A DNA stretch of 64,000 nucleotides from Lepidodermella squamata (GCA_047495785.1 JBLDXI010000010.1:1116001-1180000), one strand, 5' to 3'; counted from the stretch's first letter, positions 34,379 through 43,880 are shown. Program-made: numbers and translations. The notes: generated from the sequence alone by a model not told the origin.

Positions 34379-34729
34379 ATGAGCCGCTCAATTTTCATTA
34401 TTACATTCTTTCTCCTTCTCAACCTTGCTGTGTCCCATGCAGGTGAGGACAGTAAGGTTGATCTTGAAGATAGTGAAGATGGAGATTTTTCAGATGAACG
34501 AGAGCTAGCGAAACGGTCCTCTGCCTTGGAAGAGGACGATAGCGATTCGTCTGACGACCGTGAACTAACAAGGCGATCATCAGACGAGGCCGTCGAGGAT
34601 CAACCTGACGAGGCAGATATTCTGGAAAAACGATCTGCAAACCGGGACAATTGGTACGGCCGTTCTGCCCTTAGCAACAGATACGCTGCGTCCAGAATGG
34701 GAAAGGATGTCAAAAGTCGAACAGCGTAA
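34379..34729 (+). CDS. Secreted peptide precursor P4 with acidic ELxKRSS repeats
   Basis: Single exon, 116 residues, ATG at 34379. Signal peptide ending near SHAG. The propeptide is extremely acidic and made of imperfect repeats of the form DSxDxRELxxRSS (ERELAKRSS, DRELTRRSS), then DILEKRSANRDNWYGRSALS and a basic C-terminus (ASRMGKD, KSRTA). Each repeat carries a dibasic site. The layout matches its neighbours: acidic spacer, KR cleavage, cationic final peptide. Confidence 0.78.
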   Translation: MSRSIFIITFFLLLNLAVSHAGEDSKVDLEDSEDGDFSDERELAKRSSALEEDDSDSSDDRELTRRSSDEAVEDQPDEADILEKRSANRDNWYGRSALSNRYAASRMGKDVKSRTA

Positions 34730-34930
34730 TTTGCTCCGGTTTCTCTCGCGCTTAATTTAATCAGACAGGCTTCGGGCTAAGTAAAGACTAATCACTTCGT
34801 TTCTTGATCCTGTGACACCCGTGGGCTAATCTATTTCGGATATAAAAAATTGAGAAATAAATACGCTTAATTGTTTTACTTTCAATTTAGCCACCCTATT
34901 ATATTTAGTAAATTTGTTGATACTTCGAGG

Positions 34931-35257
34931 ATGCAGATTGTCCTACCTATTGCCATCGCTTTTGTTGGCCTTCTCGCGTTATCGAATGCCGAGGATGAGT
35001 TTTCTATCGGCGAGGAAGATCTTACCGATTACACTCTGGAGCCATTTTTCAACGAACAAAGCCAGCAAATGGTTGACTATGAGCCTGTTTCGCGGAAACG
35101 AGCCGCCCGTCCGATCTATAACTTCAAAAGCGAAAATGCGGCGGACTTTGGGGCGCAGCCATCTGAATCGCGCAACATATTGCCGACCCGCGCAATTGGT
35201 ACGAACAATAGAATTCGCGGCTTCAGGCACTCGAAAACGAGCGAGACAAGCGAATAA
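34931..35257 (+). CDS. Secreted peptide precursor P5
   Basis: Single exon, 108 residues from ATG 34931; the frame is open further upstream only from a non-ATG codon. Signal peptide MQIVLPIAIAFVGLLALSNA, acidic propeptide (EDEFSIGEEDLTDY), SRKR cleavage site, then a C-terminal region beginning AARPIYNFKSENAADFG with a basic NNRIRGFRHSK stretch. AATAAA is at 35334. Confidence 0.72.
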   Translation: MQIVLPIAIAFVGLLALSNAEDEFSIGEEDLTDYTLEPFFNEQSQQMVDYEPVSRKRAARPIYNFKSENAADFGAQPSESRNILPTRAIGTNNRIRGFRHSKTSETSE

Positions 35258-35414
35258 TGGGCAGAGCCCGTTACGGCCGTACACTTCAAACTCTTTTATT
35301 GTTGAATCGCAATAAGCACTTTCATTTATTCCAGAATAAAGAATCGCACGAGGCCAGCTTCCTGTTTCTATAATATTAGCCAATACAATATTAGCCAATC
35401 TATAATAATACAAA

Positions 35415-35717
35415 ATGGGAAAATTTTTGCTCGTGAGTGCGATTCTCATCGCTGCGATCAGCATATCAGAAGCCCGAAGCCGTTTCCAATGGTCTGGTAA
35501 GCCTGTTGGTTTCTTCCCGAGTAAGCAGAGAATGAGTCTGCTGGAGGACGACGGAGTTGCCCATGAGGAAAATCATTCATTCGACGCCCCCGAAAAGCGG
35601 ATGGTTCAATTCGCGCCCCGCCTACCCATGTACAACTATCCTATGATGAACAGTGAAGAAAATACAGCACAAGGACAATATTTTTACCGCATGTTCAAAC
35701 GGAGTGCAAAGCAGTGA
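35415..35717 (+). CDS. Secreted peptide precursor P6
   Basis: Single exon, 100 residues, ATG at 35415, about 160 bp after the P5 stop. Signal peptide MGKFLLVSAILIAAISISEA. Cleavage candidates are EKR (before MVQFAPRLPMYNYPMMNS) and a C-terminal FKR. The peptide between them is Tyr/Met/Phe/Pro-rich rather than basic. AATAAA is near 35831. The adjacent minus-strand transcript signal at 35843 suggests convergent 3' ends only a few bases apart. Confidence 0.75.
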   Translation: MGKFLLVSAILIAAISISEARSRFQWSGKPVGFFPSKQRMSLLEDDGVAHEENHSFDAPEKRMVQFAPRLPMYNYPMMNSEENTAQGQYFYRMFKRSAKQ

Positions 35718-35849
35718 ACGGACACGTTTTTATGCATTAATCTTGCGAATTCCTCGTCCCTTTCAGCATTCAGCAATCATCCTATTCCCTTTGAAACCTC
35801 ACCGTTGTTGTACTTGCGAATTTGTAAACTAATAAAATGAAGAGCTTTA

Positions 35850-36104
35850 TTACACAGAGTGTGTCCTTGGTAAACAAGATCTAGACTCTCGGGGGATTAC
35901 AACTCGATGGAGATGCGCGGGCTTACATCGATCAGAAGCCACAGGGGTGTAAATGCTGGTCATCACTCTGACGTCAATTTTCATAAAATCCAGGTATGGA
36001 CTGTTTGTTTGCGTCCCCTTCTTCTTCTTCACGCAAAAGTGGGCGTGATCATCTCGAAAATAAAATTCGCCATTATCGGCGGGCCCAATGATGCGAGGCG
36101 GCAT
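35850..36104 (-). CDS. Possible small minus-strand gene, function unknown
   Basis: 84-codon frame, ATG at 36104, beginning MPPRIIGPADNGEFYFRDD. No signal peptide or recognised domain; a basic KKKK stretch in the middle. What favours a real gene is that its stop codon overlaps a minus-strand AATAAA (plus TTTATT at 35843-35848). A GTAAGC donor-like site inside the frame means the last third could be intronic or alternatively spliced. Low confidence. Confidence 0.35.
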   Translation of the reverse strand: MPPRIIGPADNGEFYFRDDHAHFCVKKKKGTQTNSPYLDFMKIDVRVMTSIYTPVASDRCKPAHLHRVVIPRESRSCLPRTHSV

Positions 36105-36431
36105 GCTCCATGCGCAAATTAGCCCCTAGGGAGCCATTAGCCATTCAATTTTTATTCATTTTTTTCGCTAGCGATGAATTTCTCAATTCATAACATAGAT
36201 GCCTTCCGTGTTTTTTTCAAGACTGATGCAATTACAGAGCAGAGCTGTTAATGGGCGGAAACCATGTGGCTCTTTATCACACACACATCTTCCGTAAACA
36301 TTTGTCCTACGAACTTTCTAGAAGTCCTTTCACTTCAATCGTCTGCGTCATAGTGCCGCATCCGCGACCGGCTTCTAGCAGCTCTCTTTATTTAAACTCT
36401 TCAAACTCAAATAGGTTTTATTTTTGAAATT

Positions 36432-36689
36432 ATGACCTCAAAAGCATTCGTTGCCCTCACAATCCTCGCGGGTATTTTCCTACCTGCCTTATTGGTATCA
36501 GGCGAGGAAGAAATGAACGACTTGCTGCTTCATTTCATCGAAAATCGCGGCGAGGACGATGCTAATTACTTGCTGGACGACGATACCCGATTCGAGAAGC
36601 GATTCATCGGCTCTGAACCGTCACATGCAGTCGTGCGCCGTCTACTGAAAACTCGTTTCAACGACGATTTGGACTTGCTGGAGGACTAA
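36432..36689 (+). CDS. Secreted peptide precursor P7
   Basis: Single exon, 85 residues, ATG at 36432. Signal peptide MTSKAFVALTILAGIFLPALLVSG, acidic propeptide, FEKR cleavage site, then FIGSEPSHAVVRRLLKTRF and an acidic tail DDLDLLED. AATAAA is at about 36753. A TATTTAAA box-like element lies about 40 bp upstream of the ATG (near 36388). Confidence 0.75.
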   Translation: MTSKAFVALTILAGIFLPALLVSGEEEMNDLLLHFIENRGEDDANYLLDDDTRFEKRFIGSEPSHAVVRRLLKTRFNDDLDLLED

Positions 36690-36952
36690 GGCGCTGTTGA
36701 CACTCTAGTTTAGTAATCGATAATTTTGCAGTCTATCGATGTTAGAGAATTAATGAATAAAATTTTCTCTTATCCACCACTGATTTTTTTCATAATCTGG
36801 TATTCAGTCTATAATGCGGATAAACAAGGGCATTTTTCGTACGTATTAAAGCAAATCTTTTGATTGCTTTGGGGCGTTGGTTGCTTTTGGGACGGAGGCA
36901 ACATAAGGCTTTTTTGAGGTTTGTTATTTACTTCGGTTTTTTTCGAAAAAGG

Positions 36953-37153
36953 ATGCGTTTCCCCGCGGCGGTTTTCACCTGGACTCTGGTCGTTATAGCC
37001 ATTGTTTTCTGTGCTACCTTCAGCACGGCAAATGCCGAGCAGTATCAATACGACATGATTTCGGCCGACAAGCGCCCCCGTGAAAGCGCAGCCATGTACC
37101 GCAACCGAGACCGCCGCCGCTTCCCCTTCAACGTCTGGGGACAGGCAGAATGA
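36953..37153 (+). CDS. Secreted peptide precursor P8
   Basis: Single exon, 66 residues from ATG 36953; the upstream part of the open frame starts at a non-ATG codon. Signal peptide MRFPAAVFTWTLVVIAIVFCATFSTANA cleaved near ANA-EQY is about 28 residues. The mature region has ADKR, then RPRESAAMYRNRDRRR and a C-terminal FPFNVWGQAE. AATAAA near 37273 lies beyond the polyadenylation signal of the convergent gene P9, so the two 3' UTRs overlap. Confidence 0.72.
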   Translation: MRFPAAVFTWTLVVIAIVFCATFSTANAEQYQYDMISADKRPRESAAMYRNRDRRRFPFNVWGQAE

Positions 37154-37326
37154 AATAGGAAATTCAATGGCAACTCGACTCAGTTACTAAGACTTTTATT
37201 CACAAAGCAATAAGGAAATATCGTCTATAGCTAACAACACCCCCTGAAATAGCGTAATCTAAGGAACAGTCAATAAAATTCTTAATATCGAGATTATTGC
37301 CGTTGTTTTTGCACTAAGCTTTTGCG

Positions 37327-37500
37327 TTACATGTAGGGGAACTCCTCTTCGGCTTGCTCGTCAAAGTTTTCTTCGTCCGATCCACCGTCGAAGAAGCTTC
37401 GCTTGATGTCAAAATTGTGCTTAGCGGCCGAGCTGTAGCCGATAGCCAACAGTGCAAACAGCATCAACATAATCAGAGTCGTGAGCTTAGTCATAGCCAT
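37327..37500 (-). CDS. Secreted peptide precursor P9 (very short)
   Basis: 57-residue gene on the minus strand, ATG at 37500, stop TAA at 37327-37329. Signal peptide MAMTKLTTLIMLMLFALLAI, then SAAKHNFDIKR, a KR site, and an acidic C-terminus (SFFDGGSDEENFDEQAEEEF) ending PYM. Here the acidic part follows the cleavage site, the reverse of P2-P5. Minus-strand AATAAA (plus TTTATT) is at about 37194, inside the 3' UTR of P8. Too short for common ORF thresholds but the signal peptide is convincing. Confidence 0.68.
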   Translation of the reverse strand: MAMTKLTTLIMLMLFALLAIGYSSAAKHNFDIKRSFFDGGSDEENFDEQAEEEFPYM

Positions 37501-39737
37501 TTTGTTAATTAGTAATGATTACAAAAGCCTAAATTTGAACTGAGGTGTCAAAGTGAGATTATTTTGTGTGAAAAAAGGATTCCTTATTATCGAGAAAGGA
37601 ATTGCGTATGATTTCCTGGTAGACAGATGTTTTCGGTCTAATTTATTTGAGGAAAATCGTAACCTTTGTTTCTGGCTATCCAACTTGAAAATTGCGTGAT
37701 TAGGAAATACGGCCATATGTTAGCATTAATCATCACAAGAGGGTGTATCGATGGCAAATTCGCACTAAACAACACCGGAAACAAGCTGCGACGTAAGCAT
37801 CTTAAGAATGTCACGAGATATCGGAAACTGCGAAATGCGCAAGGCGCCGACCGGATGTTATGCGAAGTGGGCGCACTTAGGGACATAGGCTCGTATAACA
37901 GAAATCAGTGATTAATGTGCGCTGAGATCTCACGCTGCAGAACCTCGATCAAAATCAATTGAGTTGAGTTAAACTTACTTCTCTAACCATTGATTGAATG
38001 TTTCAATCTCAAGGCATTGATAATACCAATACCAAAACGTTATTTTTGAAAGATAACCTTAGTCCCATGAGAAGGTTTATCATGCCAATGTTTCAAGGCA
38101 CAAAATTCAAATGGCTGCGGCTGAATATAGATCTCCAGCTGCAGAATGATTGAGAGATTCTACAACGAGCAATGCAAGGCGCAACATTTTTGTAACTGAA
38201 TGCTGAGGGGGAGGGTAATATGAAACAGCTCTTTTCCTTTTTTTCTTGCTTTCCTGATGTGAAAAAATGAAGCAACTCAGACACTCTAATGCGAAATTTG
38301 AAGCCTGACTTTGACTTCCACGGAGAAATGAGCCAAAAATAATCGAAAGAAGTGATCCCAGGGGTCGACATATTTAGAAGAAGCATAAGGGTTTTGAAAT
38401 TGGACTAGAAAAAATGCCACCCGTAGCAACAAAATGGTACTTGTTTCTGTATCATTCTGTAATTATGCAAACGAGCTTATCCTGTAAACTAGATACTATC
38501 TTGTAAACTAACTAGTCAGTATCATTTTTTCAAAGAAACAAGTTTTCCACTAAAATCCATAGAAAATTAAAATAATATCTGAGCAGGCTGCGGGATTTGA
38601 CCCTCTTTCACACATTCCAAATGCAGCCTCTCTTACCACTGAGCATCTGCTCTCTTACAATCTGTGTCCGATTTTTCGCTATTTAACATCGTTGGACATC
38701 TGAGCTCTTGCCAACTAAGAAAGTCCATAAAGAACATGAAAGCGGCCCCGCCGAATCGTATGGCTTTTTCAAAATCTTCGTAGCCATCACAGTTTCAAAG
38801 ATTAGGCGTTCAGGATCCAGTTAAATAGCAAGAAAAACGACACTGATTGTAAGAAAGCAGATGCTCAGTGGTAAGAGAGGCTGCGTGTGGAATGTGTGAA
38901 AGAGGGTTCAAATCCCGCAGCCTGCAGAAACAAGTAACATTTTGTTGCCACGGGCACCCTTTGGAGCTGGGCCTAGTCAGAGCATTGATGGAAAGATTTT
39001 TTCATTTAAGAATACGTTTGTCCTATGGAGATGAGGTTTATTGATTGACGTGACATAGCATTGCGTGGCATCGACCTAAATTAATTTTTATGGATAAAAA
39101 TTGTCCAGATCCTTGATAGCAAACTACATCTATGGATGTTAGGAATCATCCCTACCAGTTCAATCATTCCGCACGGTCAACTCAATCAAGGGCCATAGGA
39201 TTGACTCTTTCGTCGATTTTCCTCATCCTTACCAGTTCTGCTACTTCGCTCTGTGTCTAGAAATTATCGAGGGAGACAGCTATCGAGAGCTTAGAGTTAT
39301 TGGTCTGAATAGAGTTATAGTGCCCGCGACCACTCATAGTCCTAAAAGAGGGTATCGAGAGCGGGCAGATATCGAAGGAGCACTAAAATGTATACTAAAA
39401 ACGTTGATATTACCACAAACAATTTGATATCGTTCAAATTGGCAAGTCGAATCACACGAATGCTCAGAACGGAAAAAACGAGAAAAGATACTGCTGCTTT
39501 CCTCTACTTTTCCTGAAACGAAGTTAAAAAAAGCAAAATAAGAACACGCAAATTATGGCATTCAATCGCATGATCCCCCTCTATTCGAGACAAAATAAAC
39601 TTCAGTCACGCGATATTTTTATTACCACATAAAGGCGGGTGCTTATCCACCAATTGAAGTGCACGGAAAGATGAAATCAAAAGTTCAACAGTTGGTGGGG
39701 GTGGATGAATAAACAAAGCCGATTCTGATAGAAGAAA
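37501..39737. other. Intergenic, 2.2 kb, holding a SINE-like palindrome
   Basis: No coding gene is supported. The main feature is the inverted pair of tRNA-like units at 38416-38957, listed separately. The frames at 37519-37911 and 38093-38386 lack signal peptides or domains. P10's polyadenylation signal (TTTATT) is at 39618. Confidence 0.35.
38416..38957. repeat. Head-to-head palindrome of two tRNA-derived SINE-like units
   Basis: Right unit (about 38820-38957, plus orientation): an A-box-like TGCTCAGTGGTAAGAG at 38862-38877 and a B-box-like GGGTTCAAATCCC at 38904-38916, then a tail containing AGAAACAAGTAACATTTTGT. Left unit (about 38690 down to 38416, minus orientation): the same head with A box at 38631-38646 and B box at 38592-38604, and the same tail at 38416-38448. 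In the left unit the tail is separated from the head by about 136 bp of extra sequence (38449-38584). The head does not fold into a full tRNA acceptor stem by eye, so this is tRNA-derived rather than a functional tRNA gene. About 130 bp separates the heads. Confidence 0.7.
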
Positions 39738-39986
39738 TCATTCCCAAAATTTCCACCATTTAGGCGGGCTGATTACAGGATACCTCTGGCTGGCGGTCAA
39801 TGACAAATCTCCAGCAGCTTCTCCGTCTGTTCGTTTCCTTATGTAATCCGATAGCGATTCGTCAACCTCCATACGCTTGCGAATGTAGTCCGATAAATAA
39901 GTTGAAACATCGTCAGCATCTTCAGCAAAAACACTTGCGATGATAACAGCAAACGCGAGAAGAATTGAACTGAATTTAACTCGCAT
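39738..39986 (-). CDS. Secreted peptide precursor P10 with duplicated LSDYIRKR
   Basis: Single exon, 82 residues from ATG 39986; the open frame extends upstream only from a non-ATG codon. Signal peptide MRVKFSSILLAFAVIIASVFA, then two tandem copies of (Y/S)LSDYIRKR, each ended by an RKR cleavage site and separated by acidic residues. The C-terminus is YPVISPPKWWKFWE. Tandem copies with dibasic sites are the hallmark of a neuropeptide-type precursor. Confidence 0.78.
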   Translation of the reverse strand: MRVKFSSILLAFAVIIASVFAEDADDVSTYLSDYIRKRMEVDESLSDYIRKRTDGEAAGDLSLTASQRYPVISPPKWWKFWE

Positions 39987-40269
39987 TATTGGCGCGCTTA
40001 AAAAATAAAGAAATACGTCTGTCGCTGTGTGAAAAAATTGCCTTCTGGATTCTAAAAATGAGACACGACATGGCGATAACGCTTGCCTTGATCCCAACTG
40101 GACAGCAGTGCAATTAACACAAATGTTCGATTTTATTATTTAATTTCACACTGGTTGACTAATGGCGCTAGACATCACTCAAGTGATTGTCATATCCGGC
40201 CGCCTTTTTTCTTAAAATCAAGGAAATAAGAATTGATTTTGCGGCGGCGCATCAGTCCTGTTGTAGAAG

Positions 40270-40527
40270 TCAAAATAGCCATGCGGAAGATGGCAAGCTT
40301 TTCATATTCCTGTAGGCGTTTTGTGCTGCGGGATGCTGCCATTGAAAAATGTGTCCCTCGAATTCGTCGCCGTCATCCGATCGTTTTTTAGGCGATTCCT
40401 CAAAAAACGGCGAGTGGTGAAGTGGGGCTTCTGATCCGCGGTCCGAGGACAAAAAATGATCACCAGCGTGTATCGATTCAGCTGTCATCAAGCAGCCGAT
40501 CAAAATAAACAAAACAACCGATTTCAT
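40270..40527 (-). CDS. Secreted peptide precursor P11
   Basis: Single exon, 85 residues, ATG at 40527. Signal peptide MKSVVLFILIGCLMTAESIHA, a propeptide with SPKKR cleavage site, then SDDGDEFEGHIFQWQHPAAQ and a final NAYRNMKSLPSSAWLF. Its polyadenylation signal (plus TTTATT) is at 40132-40137. Same strand as P10 and P12. Confidence 0.75.
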   Translation of the reverse strand: MKSVVLFILIGCLMTAESIHAGDHFLSSDRGSEAPLHHSPFFEESPKKRSDDGDEFEGHIFQWQHPAAQNAYRNMKSLPSSAWLF

Positions 40528-41373
40528 GATGCAATTTTTCGAAAGAGAAAAACAAAGCTGAGTGCTAAGGAAATGTTTTTATGAGGAAACTTCTCGACTT
40601 GGAAATAGGCAATAAATGATTTACATCCGGCACTGTATCGCGAAAGCCATAGCTCTTTCGCCATAAAAACGTCAACCTTAGAAATGCGAAGGAGTACGGT
40701 GAAGAGCGATACATACTTTTTTATTATTCATTCAGTTTAGCGTTTAGTTTTCCCAGCAATTAACAACCCTTGAAACAGGTCACGGCGGGCTGCTATGGAG
40801 CCAAGACAGCGAATTAGAGCAGTAGAACTAGTAAGGATAAGGAAAATCGCCTTAAAGGTCCCCCTTTTGTCTTTGGCTTTGAAGACTGAGACGACTGAGT
40901 GAACTAATATAGGGATGATCCATTCAGCTCAAAATTCTGTTCCTGTCCCTCGAATGTGGTTCTCCATTTCATGAAAGATCTTGAAAGACTTAAGCGGTAT
41001 ACTATCACGTCTTCGATCCCTTAATTGCTCAATAAGCAATAAGCTCTAAACTATATAGCTTCAATGAACTACAGTCAAGATCCTACTTTAAAGATACATT
41101 CGAAAGCATTTCAAACTCTTCCTTCGTCAGGTGTGGGCTGTTACCTATGAATTCATACGTTTATCACCGTGGAAATACAATGCTCTCACTGCACAAAGTT
41201 GAAAGTATGCCCATTTGGACGGTCAAGGCTGTATTTATTCATTAAAATGTTTTTAGCTGTACATAGCTCGATTCTTCATCAATGACATTGATACAATTCG
41301 AAAAATCCTGCTCCATGATTCAGGATGGCTCTTGCCATCTCACATTTGCAAAGATACAAATAAATGCGTTTAG
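40528..41373. other. Intergenic between P11 and P12
   Basis: About 850 bp; nothing recognisable apart from P12's probable polyadenylation signal (TTTATT near 41234) and an AT-rich stretch. Confidence 0.3.
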
Positions 41374-41724
41374 TTATTCTCGTCCTGATCTCGATTTCGC
41401 TTGCCCGTTTCTCTTCCACATGAATTCTTCAGCACTAGTCATGAAAGGATCATTGCCCTGATGGTGGTAGAACCGTTTGAAAAGCTCGGCACTGCTTGCC
41501 CAAGGATCATCGCTTTGATGTCGAGTATCAAAGTCCCGCTTGAACAACTCAGCACTACTAGCCCATAGATCGTCACTTTGGTGGTAGCTGTGACTCGGAT
41601 CTCTTTTGAACACCTCCGCGCTACCAGCAAAAGGATCGGCGCTCTGATGATGTTCGAACCGTTTCTCCTGAGCTGAGATGATTGCGATAGTAAGGCAGGC
41701 CAAATAAACAGTTAATAATGACAT
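41374..41724 (-). CDS. Multi-copy secreted peptide precursor P12
   Basis: Single exon, 116 residues from ATG 41724 (the longer frame begins at a non-ATG codon). Signal peptide MSLLTVYLACLTIAIISA, then QEKR, then four tandem peptides of 19-22 residues: FEHHQSADPFAGSAEVFKR, one beginning DPSHSYHQSDDLWASSAEL, one beginning DFDTRHQSDDPWASSAELF, and one beginning FYHHQGNDPFMTSAEE. Each ends in KR. The consensus is HQSDDPWASSAELFKR. It finishes with a basic NGQAKSRSGRE. Such regular repeats delimited by dibasic sites strongly indicate processed signalling peptides; the receptor and role are unknown. Confidence 0.85.
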   Translation of the reverse strand: MSLLTVYLACLTIAIISAQEKRFEHHQSADPFAGSAEVFKRDPSHSYHQSDDLWASSAELFKRDFDTRHQSDDPWASSAELFKRFYHHQGNDPFMTSAEEFMWKRNGQAKSRSGRE

Positions 41725-42048
41725 TATATGTCTTAAAATTCGAATTTTCGTCTTGAAGAAGGAAAGACAAAAAACTGAAAAATATGTCCGCGCACTTTCA
41801 GTATACTTTGGCCTCTCGGGGCTCAGAACATTGCGGCTTGTCAATCAAGCGTGCGTAGGTTCCTAATTAATTTGACGCATCATTAGCGTGAAGCTACTCG
41901 GATGTCGGAGGCCTAATATAGCTTTGGCGGGGGGCTCTCGTGACTTCCGGCCAATTAATAAAAGTAGCTTTTTTTAACAAACATCACAAAAAGACGGATT
42001 CTACAACGAAAACATGAGACTTTTCTGAAAAATTGGTTTATTATCAGT
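41725..42048. other. Intergenic between P12 and the Cys-rich pair
   Basis: About 320 bp containing the P12 promoter and the 3' UTR of the Cys-rich gene (polyadenylation signal at 42037-42042). Nothing else seen. Confidence 0.3.
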
Positions 42049-42930
42049 TCAGTTGTGGCAAAACTCAAATCCTGCCACGTTGAATTCTGTTTTTGTAACT
42101 GTCGTCGTTGAGCTCACAACGTCGAAATACTTTGCTGCTGGTGAAGGTGAGCTGTAACAACATGATAACCAGGAAGCAAACTGGGAGAGCTTAAAATGAG
42201 CAATTCATTACGAATTTATTGAATAAACTTACACTTCCTGCCGTTGGAGAAACTGCGCTAGGATTGCCGTTATTAAAGCACGTCTCTGGGAATCGCGGGC
42301 AATAGGTTCTGGCTGCAGGGGTTGAAGTTGAGTATCCATCGGCAACAGCCGTCGCAGTACAAGCTCGCCATTGAGTGCCAGATGGGAAGCATGCTGCAAA
42401 TGGCCGACCGTTAACTGAAACTTGATCATAAACCGGCGAGCTACCGAGAGTAGTGCAACAAGTGCTGAAATCTGCATATGTTCCGACAGACTAAAAATTA
42501 TTCAGCTCAGAAGTTTTCTAAAATTTAGGATTAATCTTCATCTCAACCGTAGAAGCGTAAGGGCAGTTGAGCGTTCCTGTAAATCCTGGCGCGACGCAAA
42601 ATTTCAGATTTGTAACCGGGGACGCAAGATTAGTTGACGCGATTTGGCACATTGTAACAAGGGCCTGGAGGTAAAGAGCTCTAATTCAAATCATGAGTTA
42701 TTGGACATGAATTCAACCTGGCAGGTGATGTTTGATGCCGAGCATGGGTTCGTTGTGTTCGAGCAAGTTTGACCGGATGGGCAGGGATTTGACGTAGTTT
42801 TGCATTCCGTACCAGTCGGGCAAGACGTTGTTGACGTGGATGGGGATGTCGTGGGTACCGTTAGCGAAACTGAGCAGCCATTAGCAACTGCAATCACGCA
42901 GCAGCATAACAGAATGAGTTTAAACTTCAT
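42049..42930 (-). CDS. Secreted Cys-rich protein, copy B
   Basis: Four exons, 42930-42718, 42664-42548, 42490-42233 and 42180-42049, all phase 0, introns 52-57 bp; 239 residues. Signal peptide MKFKLILLCCCVIAVANG, a Ser/Thr/Pro/Cys linker (SCPTGTECKTTSNPCPSGQT), then a globular region with LKFCVAPGFTGTLNCPYAST, FSTCC, PVYDQVSVNGRPFAACFPSG, WRACTATAVADGY, YCPRFPETCFNN, and near the end SWLSCCYSS and GFEFCHN. The upstream paralog (42979-43880) has the same exon structure, supporting every splice junction. Secreted, disulfide-rich; I recognise no family. Confidence 0.8.
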
Positions 42931-42978
42931 GTTAAAAGTCTACAAAAGAATTATGATGGACTCAGTTCATTCCAAGGT
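42931..42978 (-). promoter_or_regulatory. 48 bp intercistronic gap with acceptor-like site
   Basis: On the minus strand the stop of copy A overlaps an ATTAAA (42983-42978). Then come 48 bp ending in TTCTTTTGTAG followed by ACTTTTAAC and the ATG of copy B. The pyrimidine run plus AG nine bases before the ATG looks like a splice acceptor with no upstream donor in the gap, as expected for a trans-splice site inside a two-gene operon. Confidence 0.45.
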
Positions 42979-43880
42979 TTAATTATGGCAAAATTCCTGT
43001 CCGGCATTATTGAAATTAGCGTTATTCGTGATCGTTGTAACAGGGCTAGCAGCACTTCCAACATAGTCAACAAACTTGGCCGGGGCTGCAGAACAGCAAG
43101 CGTAATATGACGCGAACTATCATCATGAGAAACACATGGAGCTATGAATCTCGACTAGTGTTTGAAACTCACGCTAGCTGGCGAGGCCGATATTGGACCA
43201 GCGGCGTTGTTGAAACATGTCTCTGGAAAGCGGGGGCAATATACCTTGCCTGCGGTCGCCGGGTTGTAGCCGTCATTTGTCGCGGTGACAGCGCAGGATC
43301 GCCATAGCGTGCCTGAGGGGAAGCATGCAGCAAACGTCTGGCTGTTGGATCGGACTACGTCGTAAACAGGGGTTCCGCTGAAGTTGGAACAGCAAGTTGC
43401 GAAATTGGGAAAATTGGCGTATGGCTGCCGATTAAAAAGCATAGTCTTCAAGTTAGTCTAACAATGAGGATGTTTTACCGTTGAGCCGTATGGGCACACA
43501 AAAGAGGTGCCAGACAACCCTGGGCCGACGCAAAATTTAAGATTCGTTATCGGCGATAGTAGATTTGTTGATGCGATGTTGCACATAGTAATATAGGTCT
43601 GCATTTTTCATAATTTGCTTTTCCACTTTTATCAGTCAGTTTAAATTGTCCTAACCTGACAGCCTGTTCCAGATCCGCACGACGAGGCTTGGCAAGTAGC
43701 TGGGCTCGTGCATGGGTTCGTTGTATTCAGGCAAGATTGAGTTGATGAACACGATGACGAGGATGATGTCGGGTTCGGCGTTGTAATTGTGAGCGACACT
43801 GAAACACTGCAACTATCCGCTGTCTTAATCAAGGCCAAAATCAAGCCGTAAATTGTAACAGTAAATTTTAAAGAGCTCAT
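42979..43880 (-). CDS. Secreted Cys-rich protein, copy A
   Basis: Four exons, 43880-43656, 43598-43479, 43424-43173 and 43116-42979, all phase 0, introns 54-57 bp; 244 residues. Signal peptide, then a Ser/Thr/Cys-rich linker, then LKFCVGPGLSGTSFVCPYGS, FPNFATCC, FAACFPSGTLWRSCAVTATN, YCPRFPETCFNN, FASYYACCSAA and finally GQEFCHN. It aligns along its whole length with copy B, which follows 48 bp downstream. The conserved WRxCxxTAT and CPRFPETCFNN blocks would be good search queries. Function unknown; extracellular. Confidence 0.8.

Noticed and set aside
38820-38957. Functional tRNA gene
   Set aside because: A and B boxes are present but the acceptor stem does not pair over seven bases, and a second inverted copy with a shared non-tRNA tail shows it is a SINE-like repeat.
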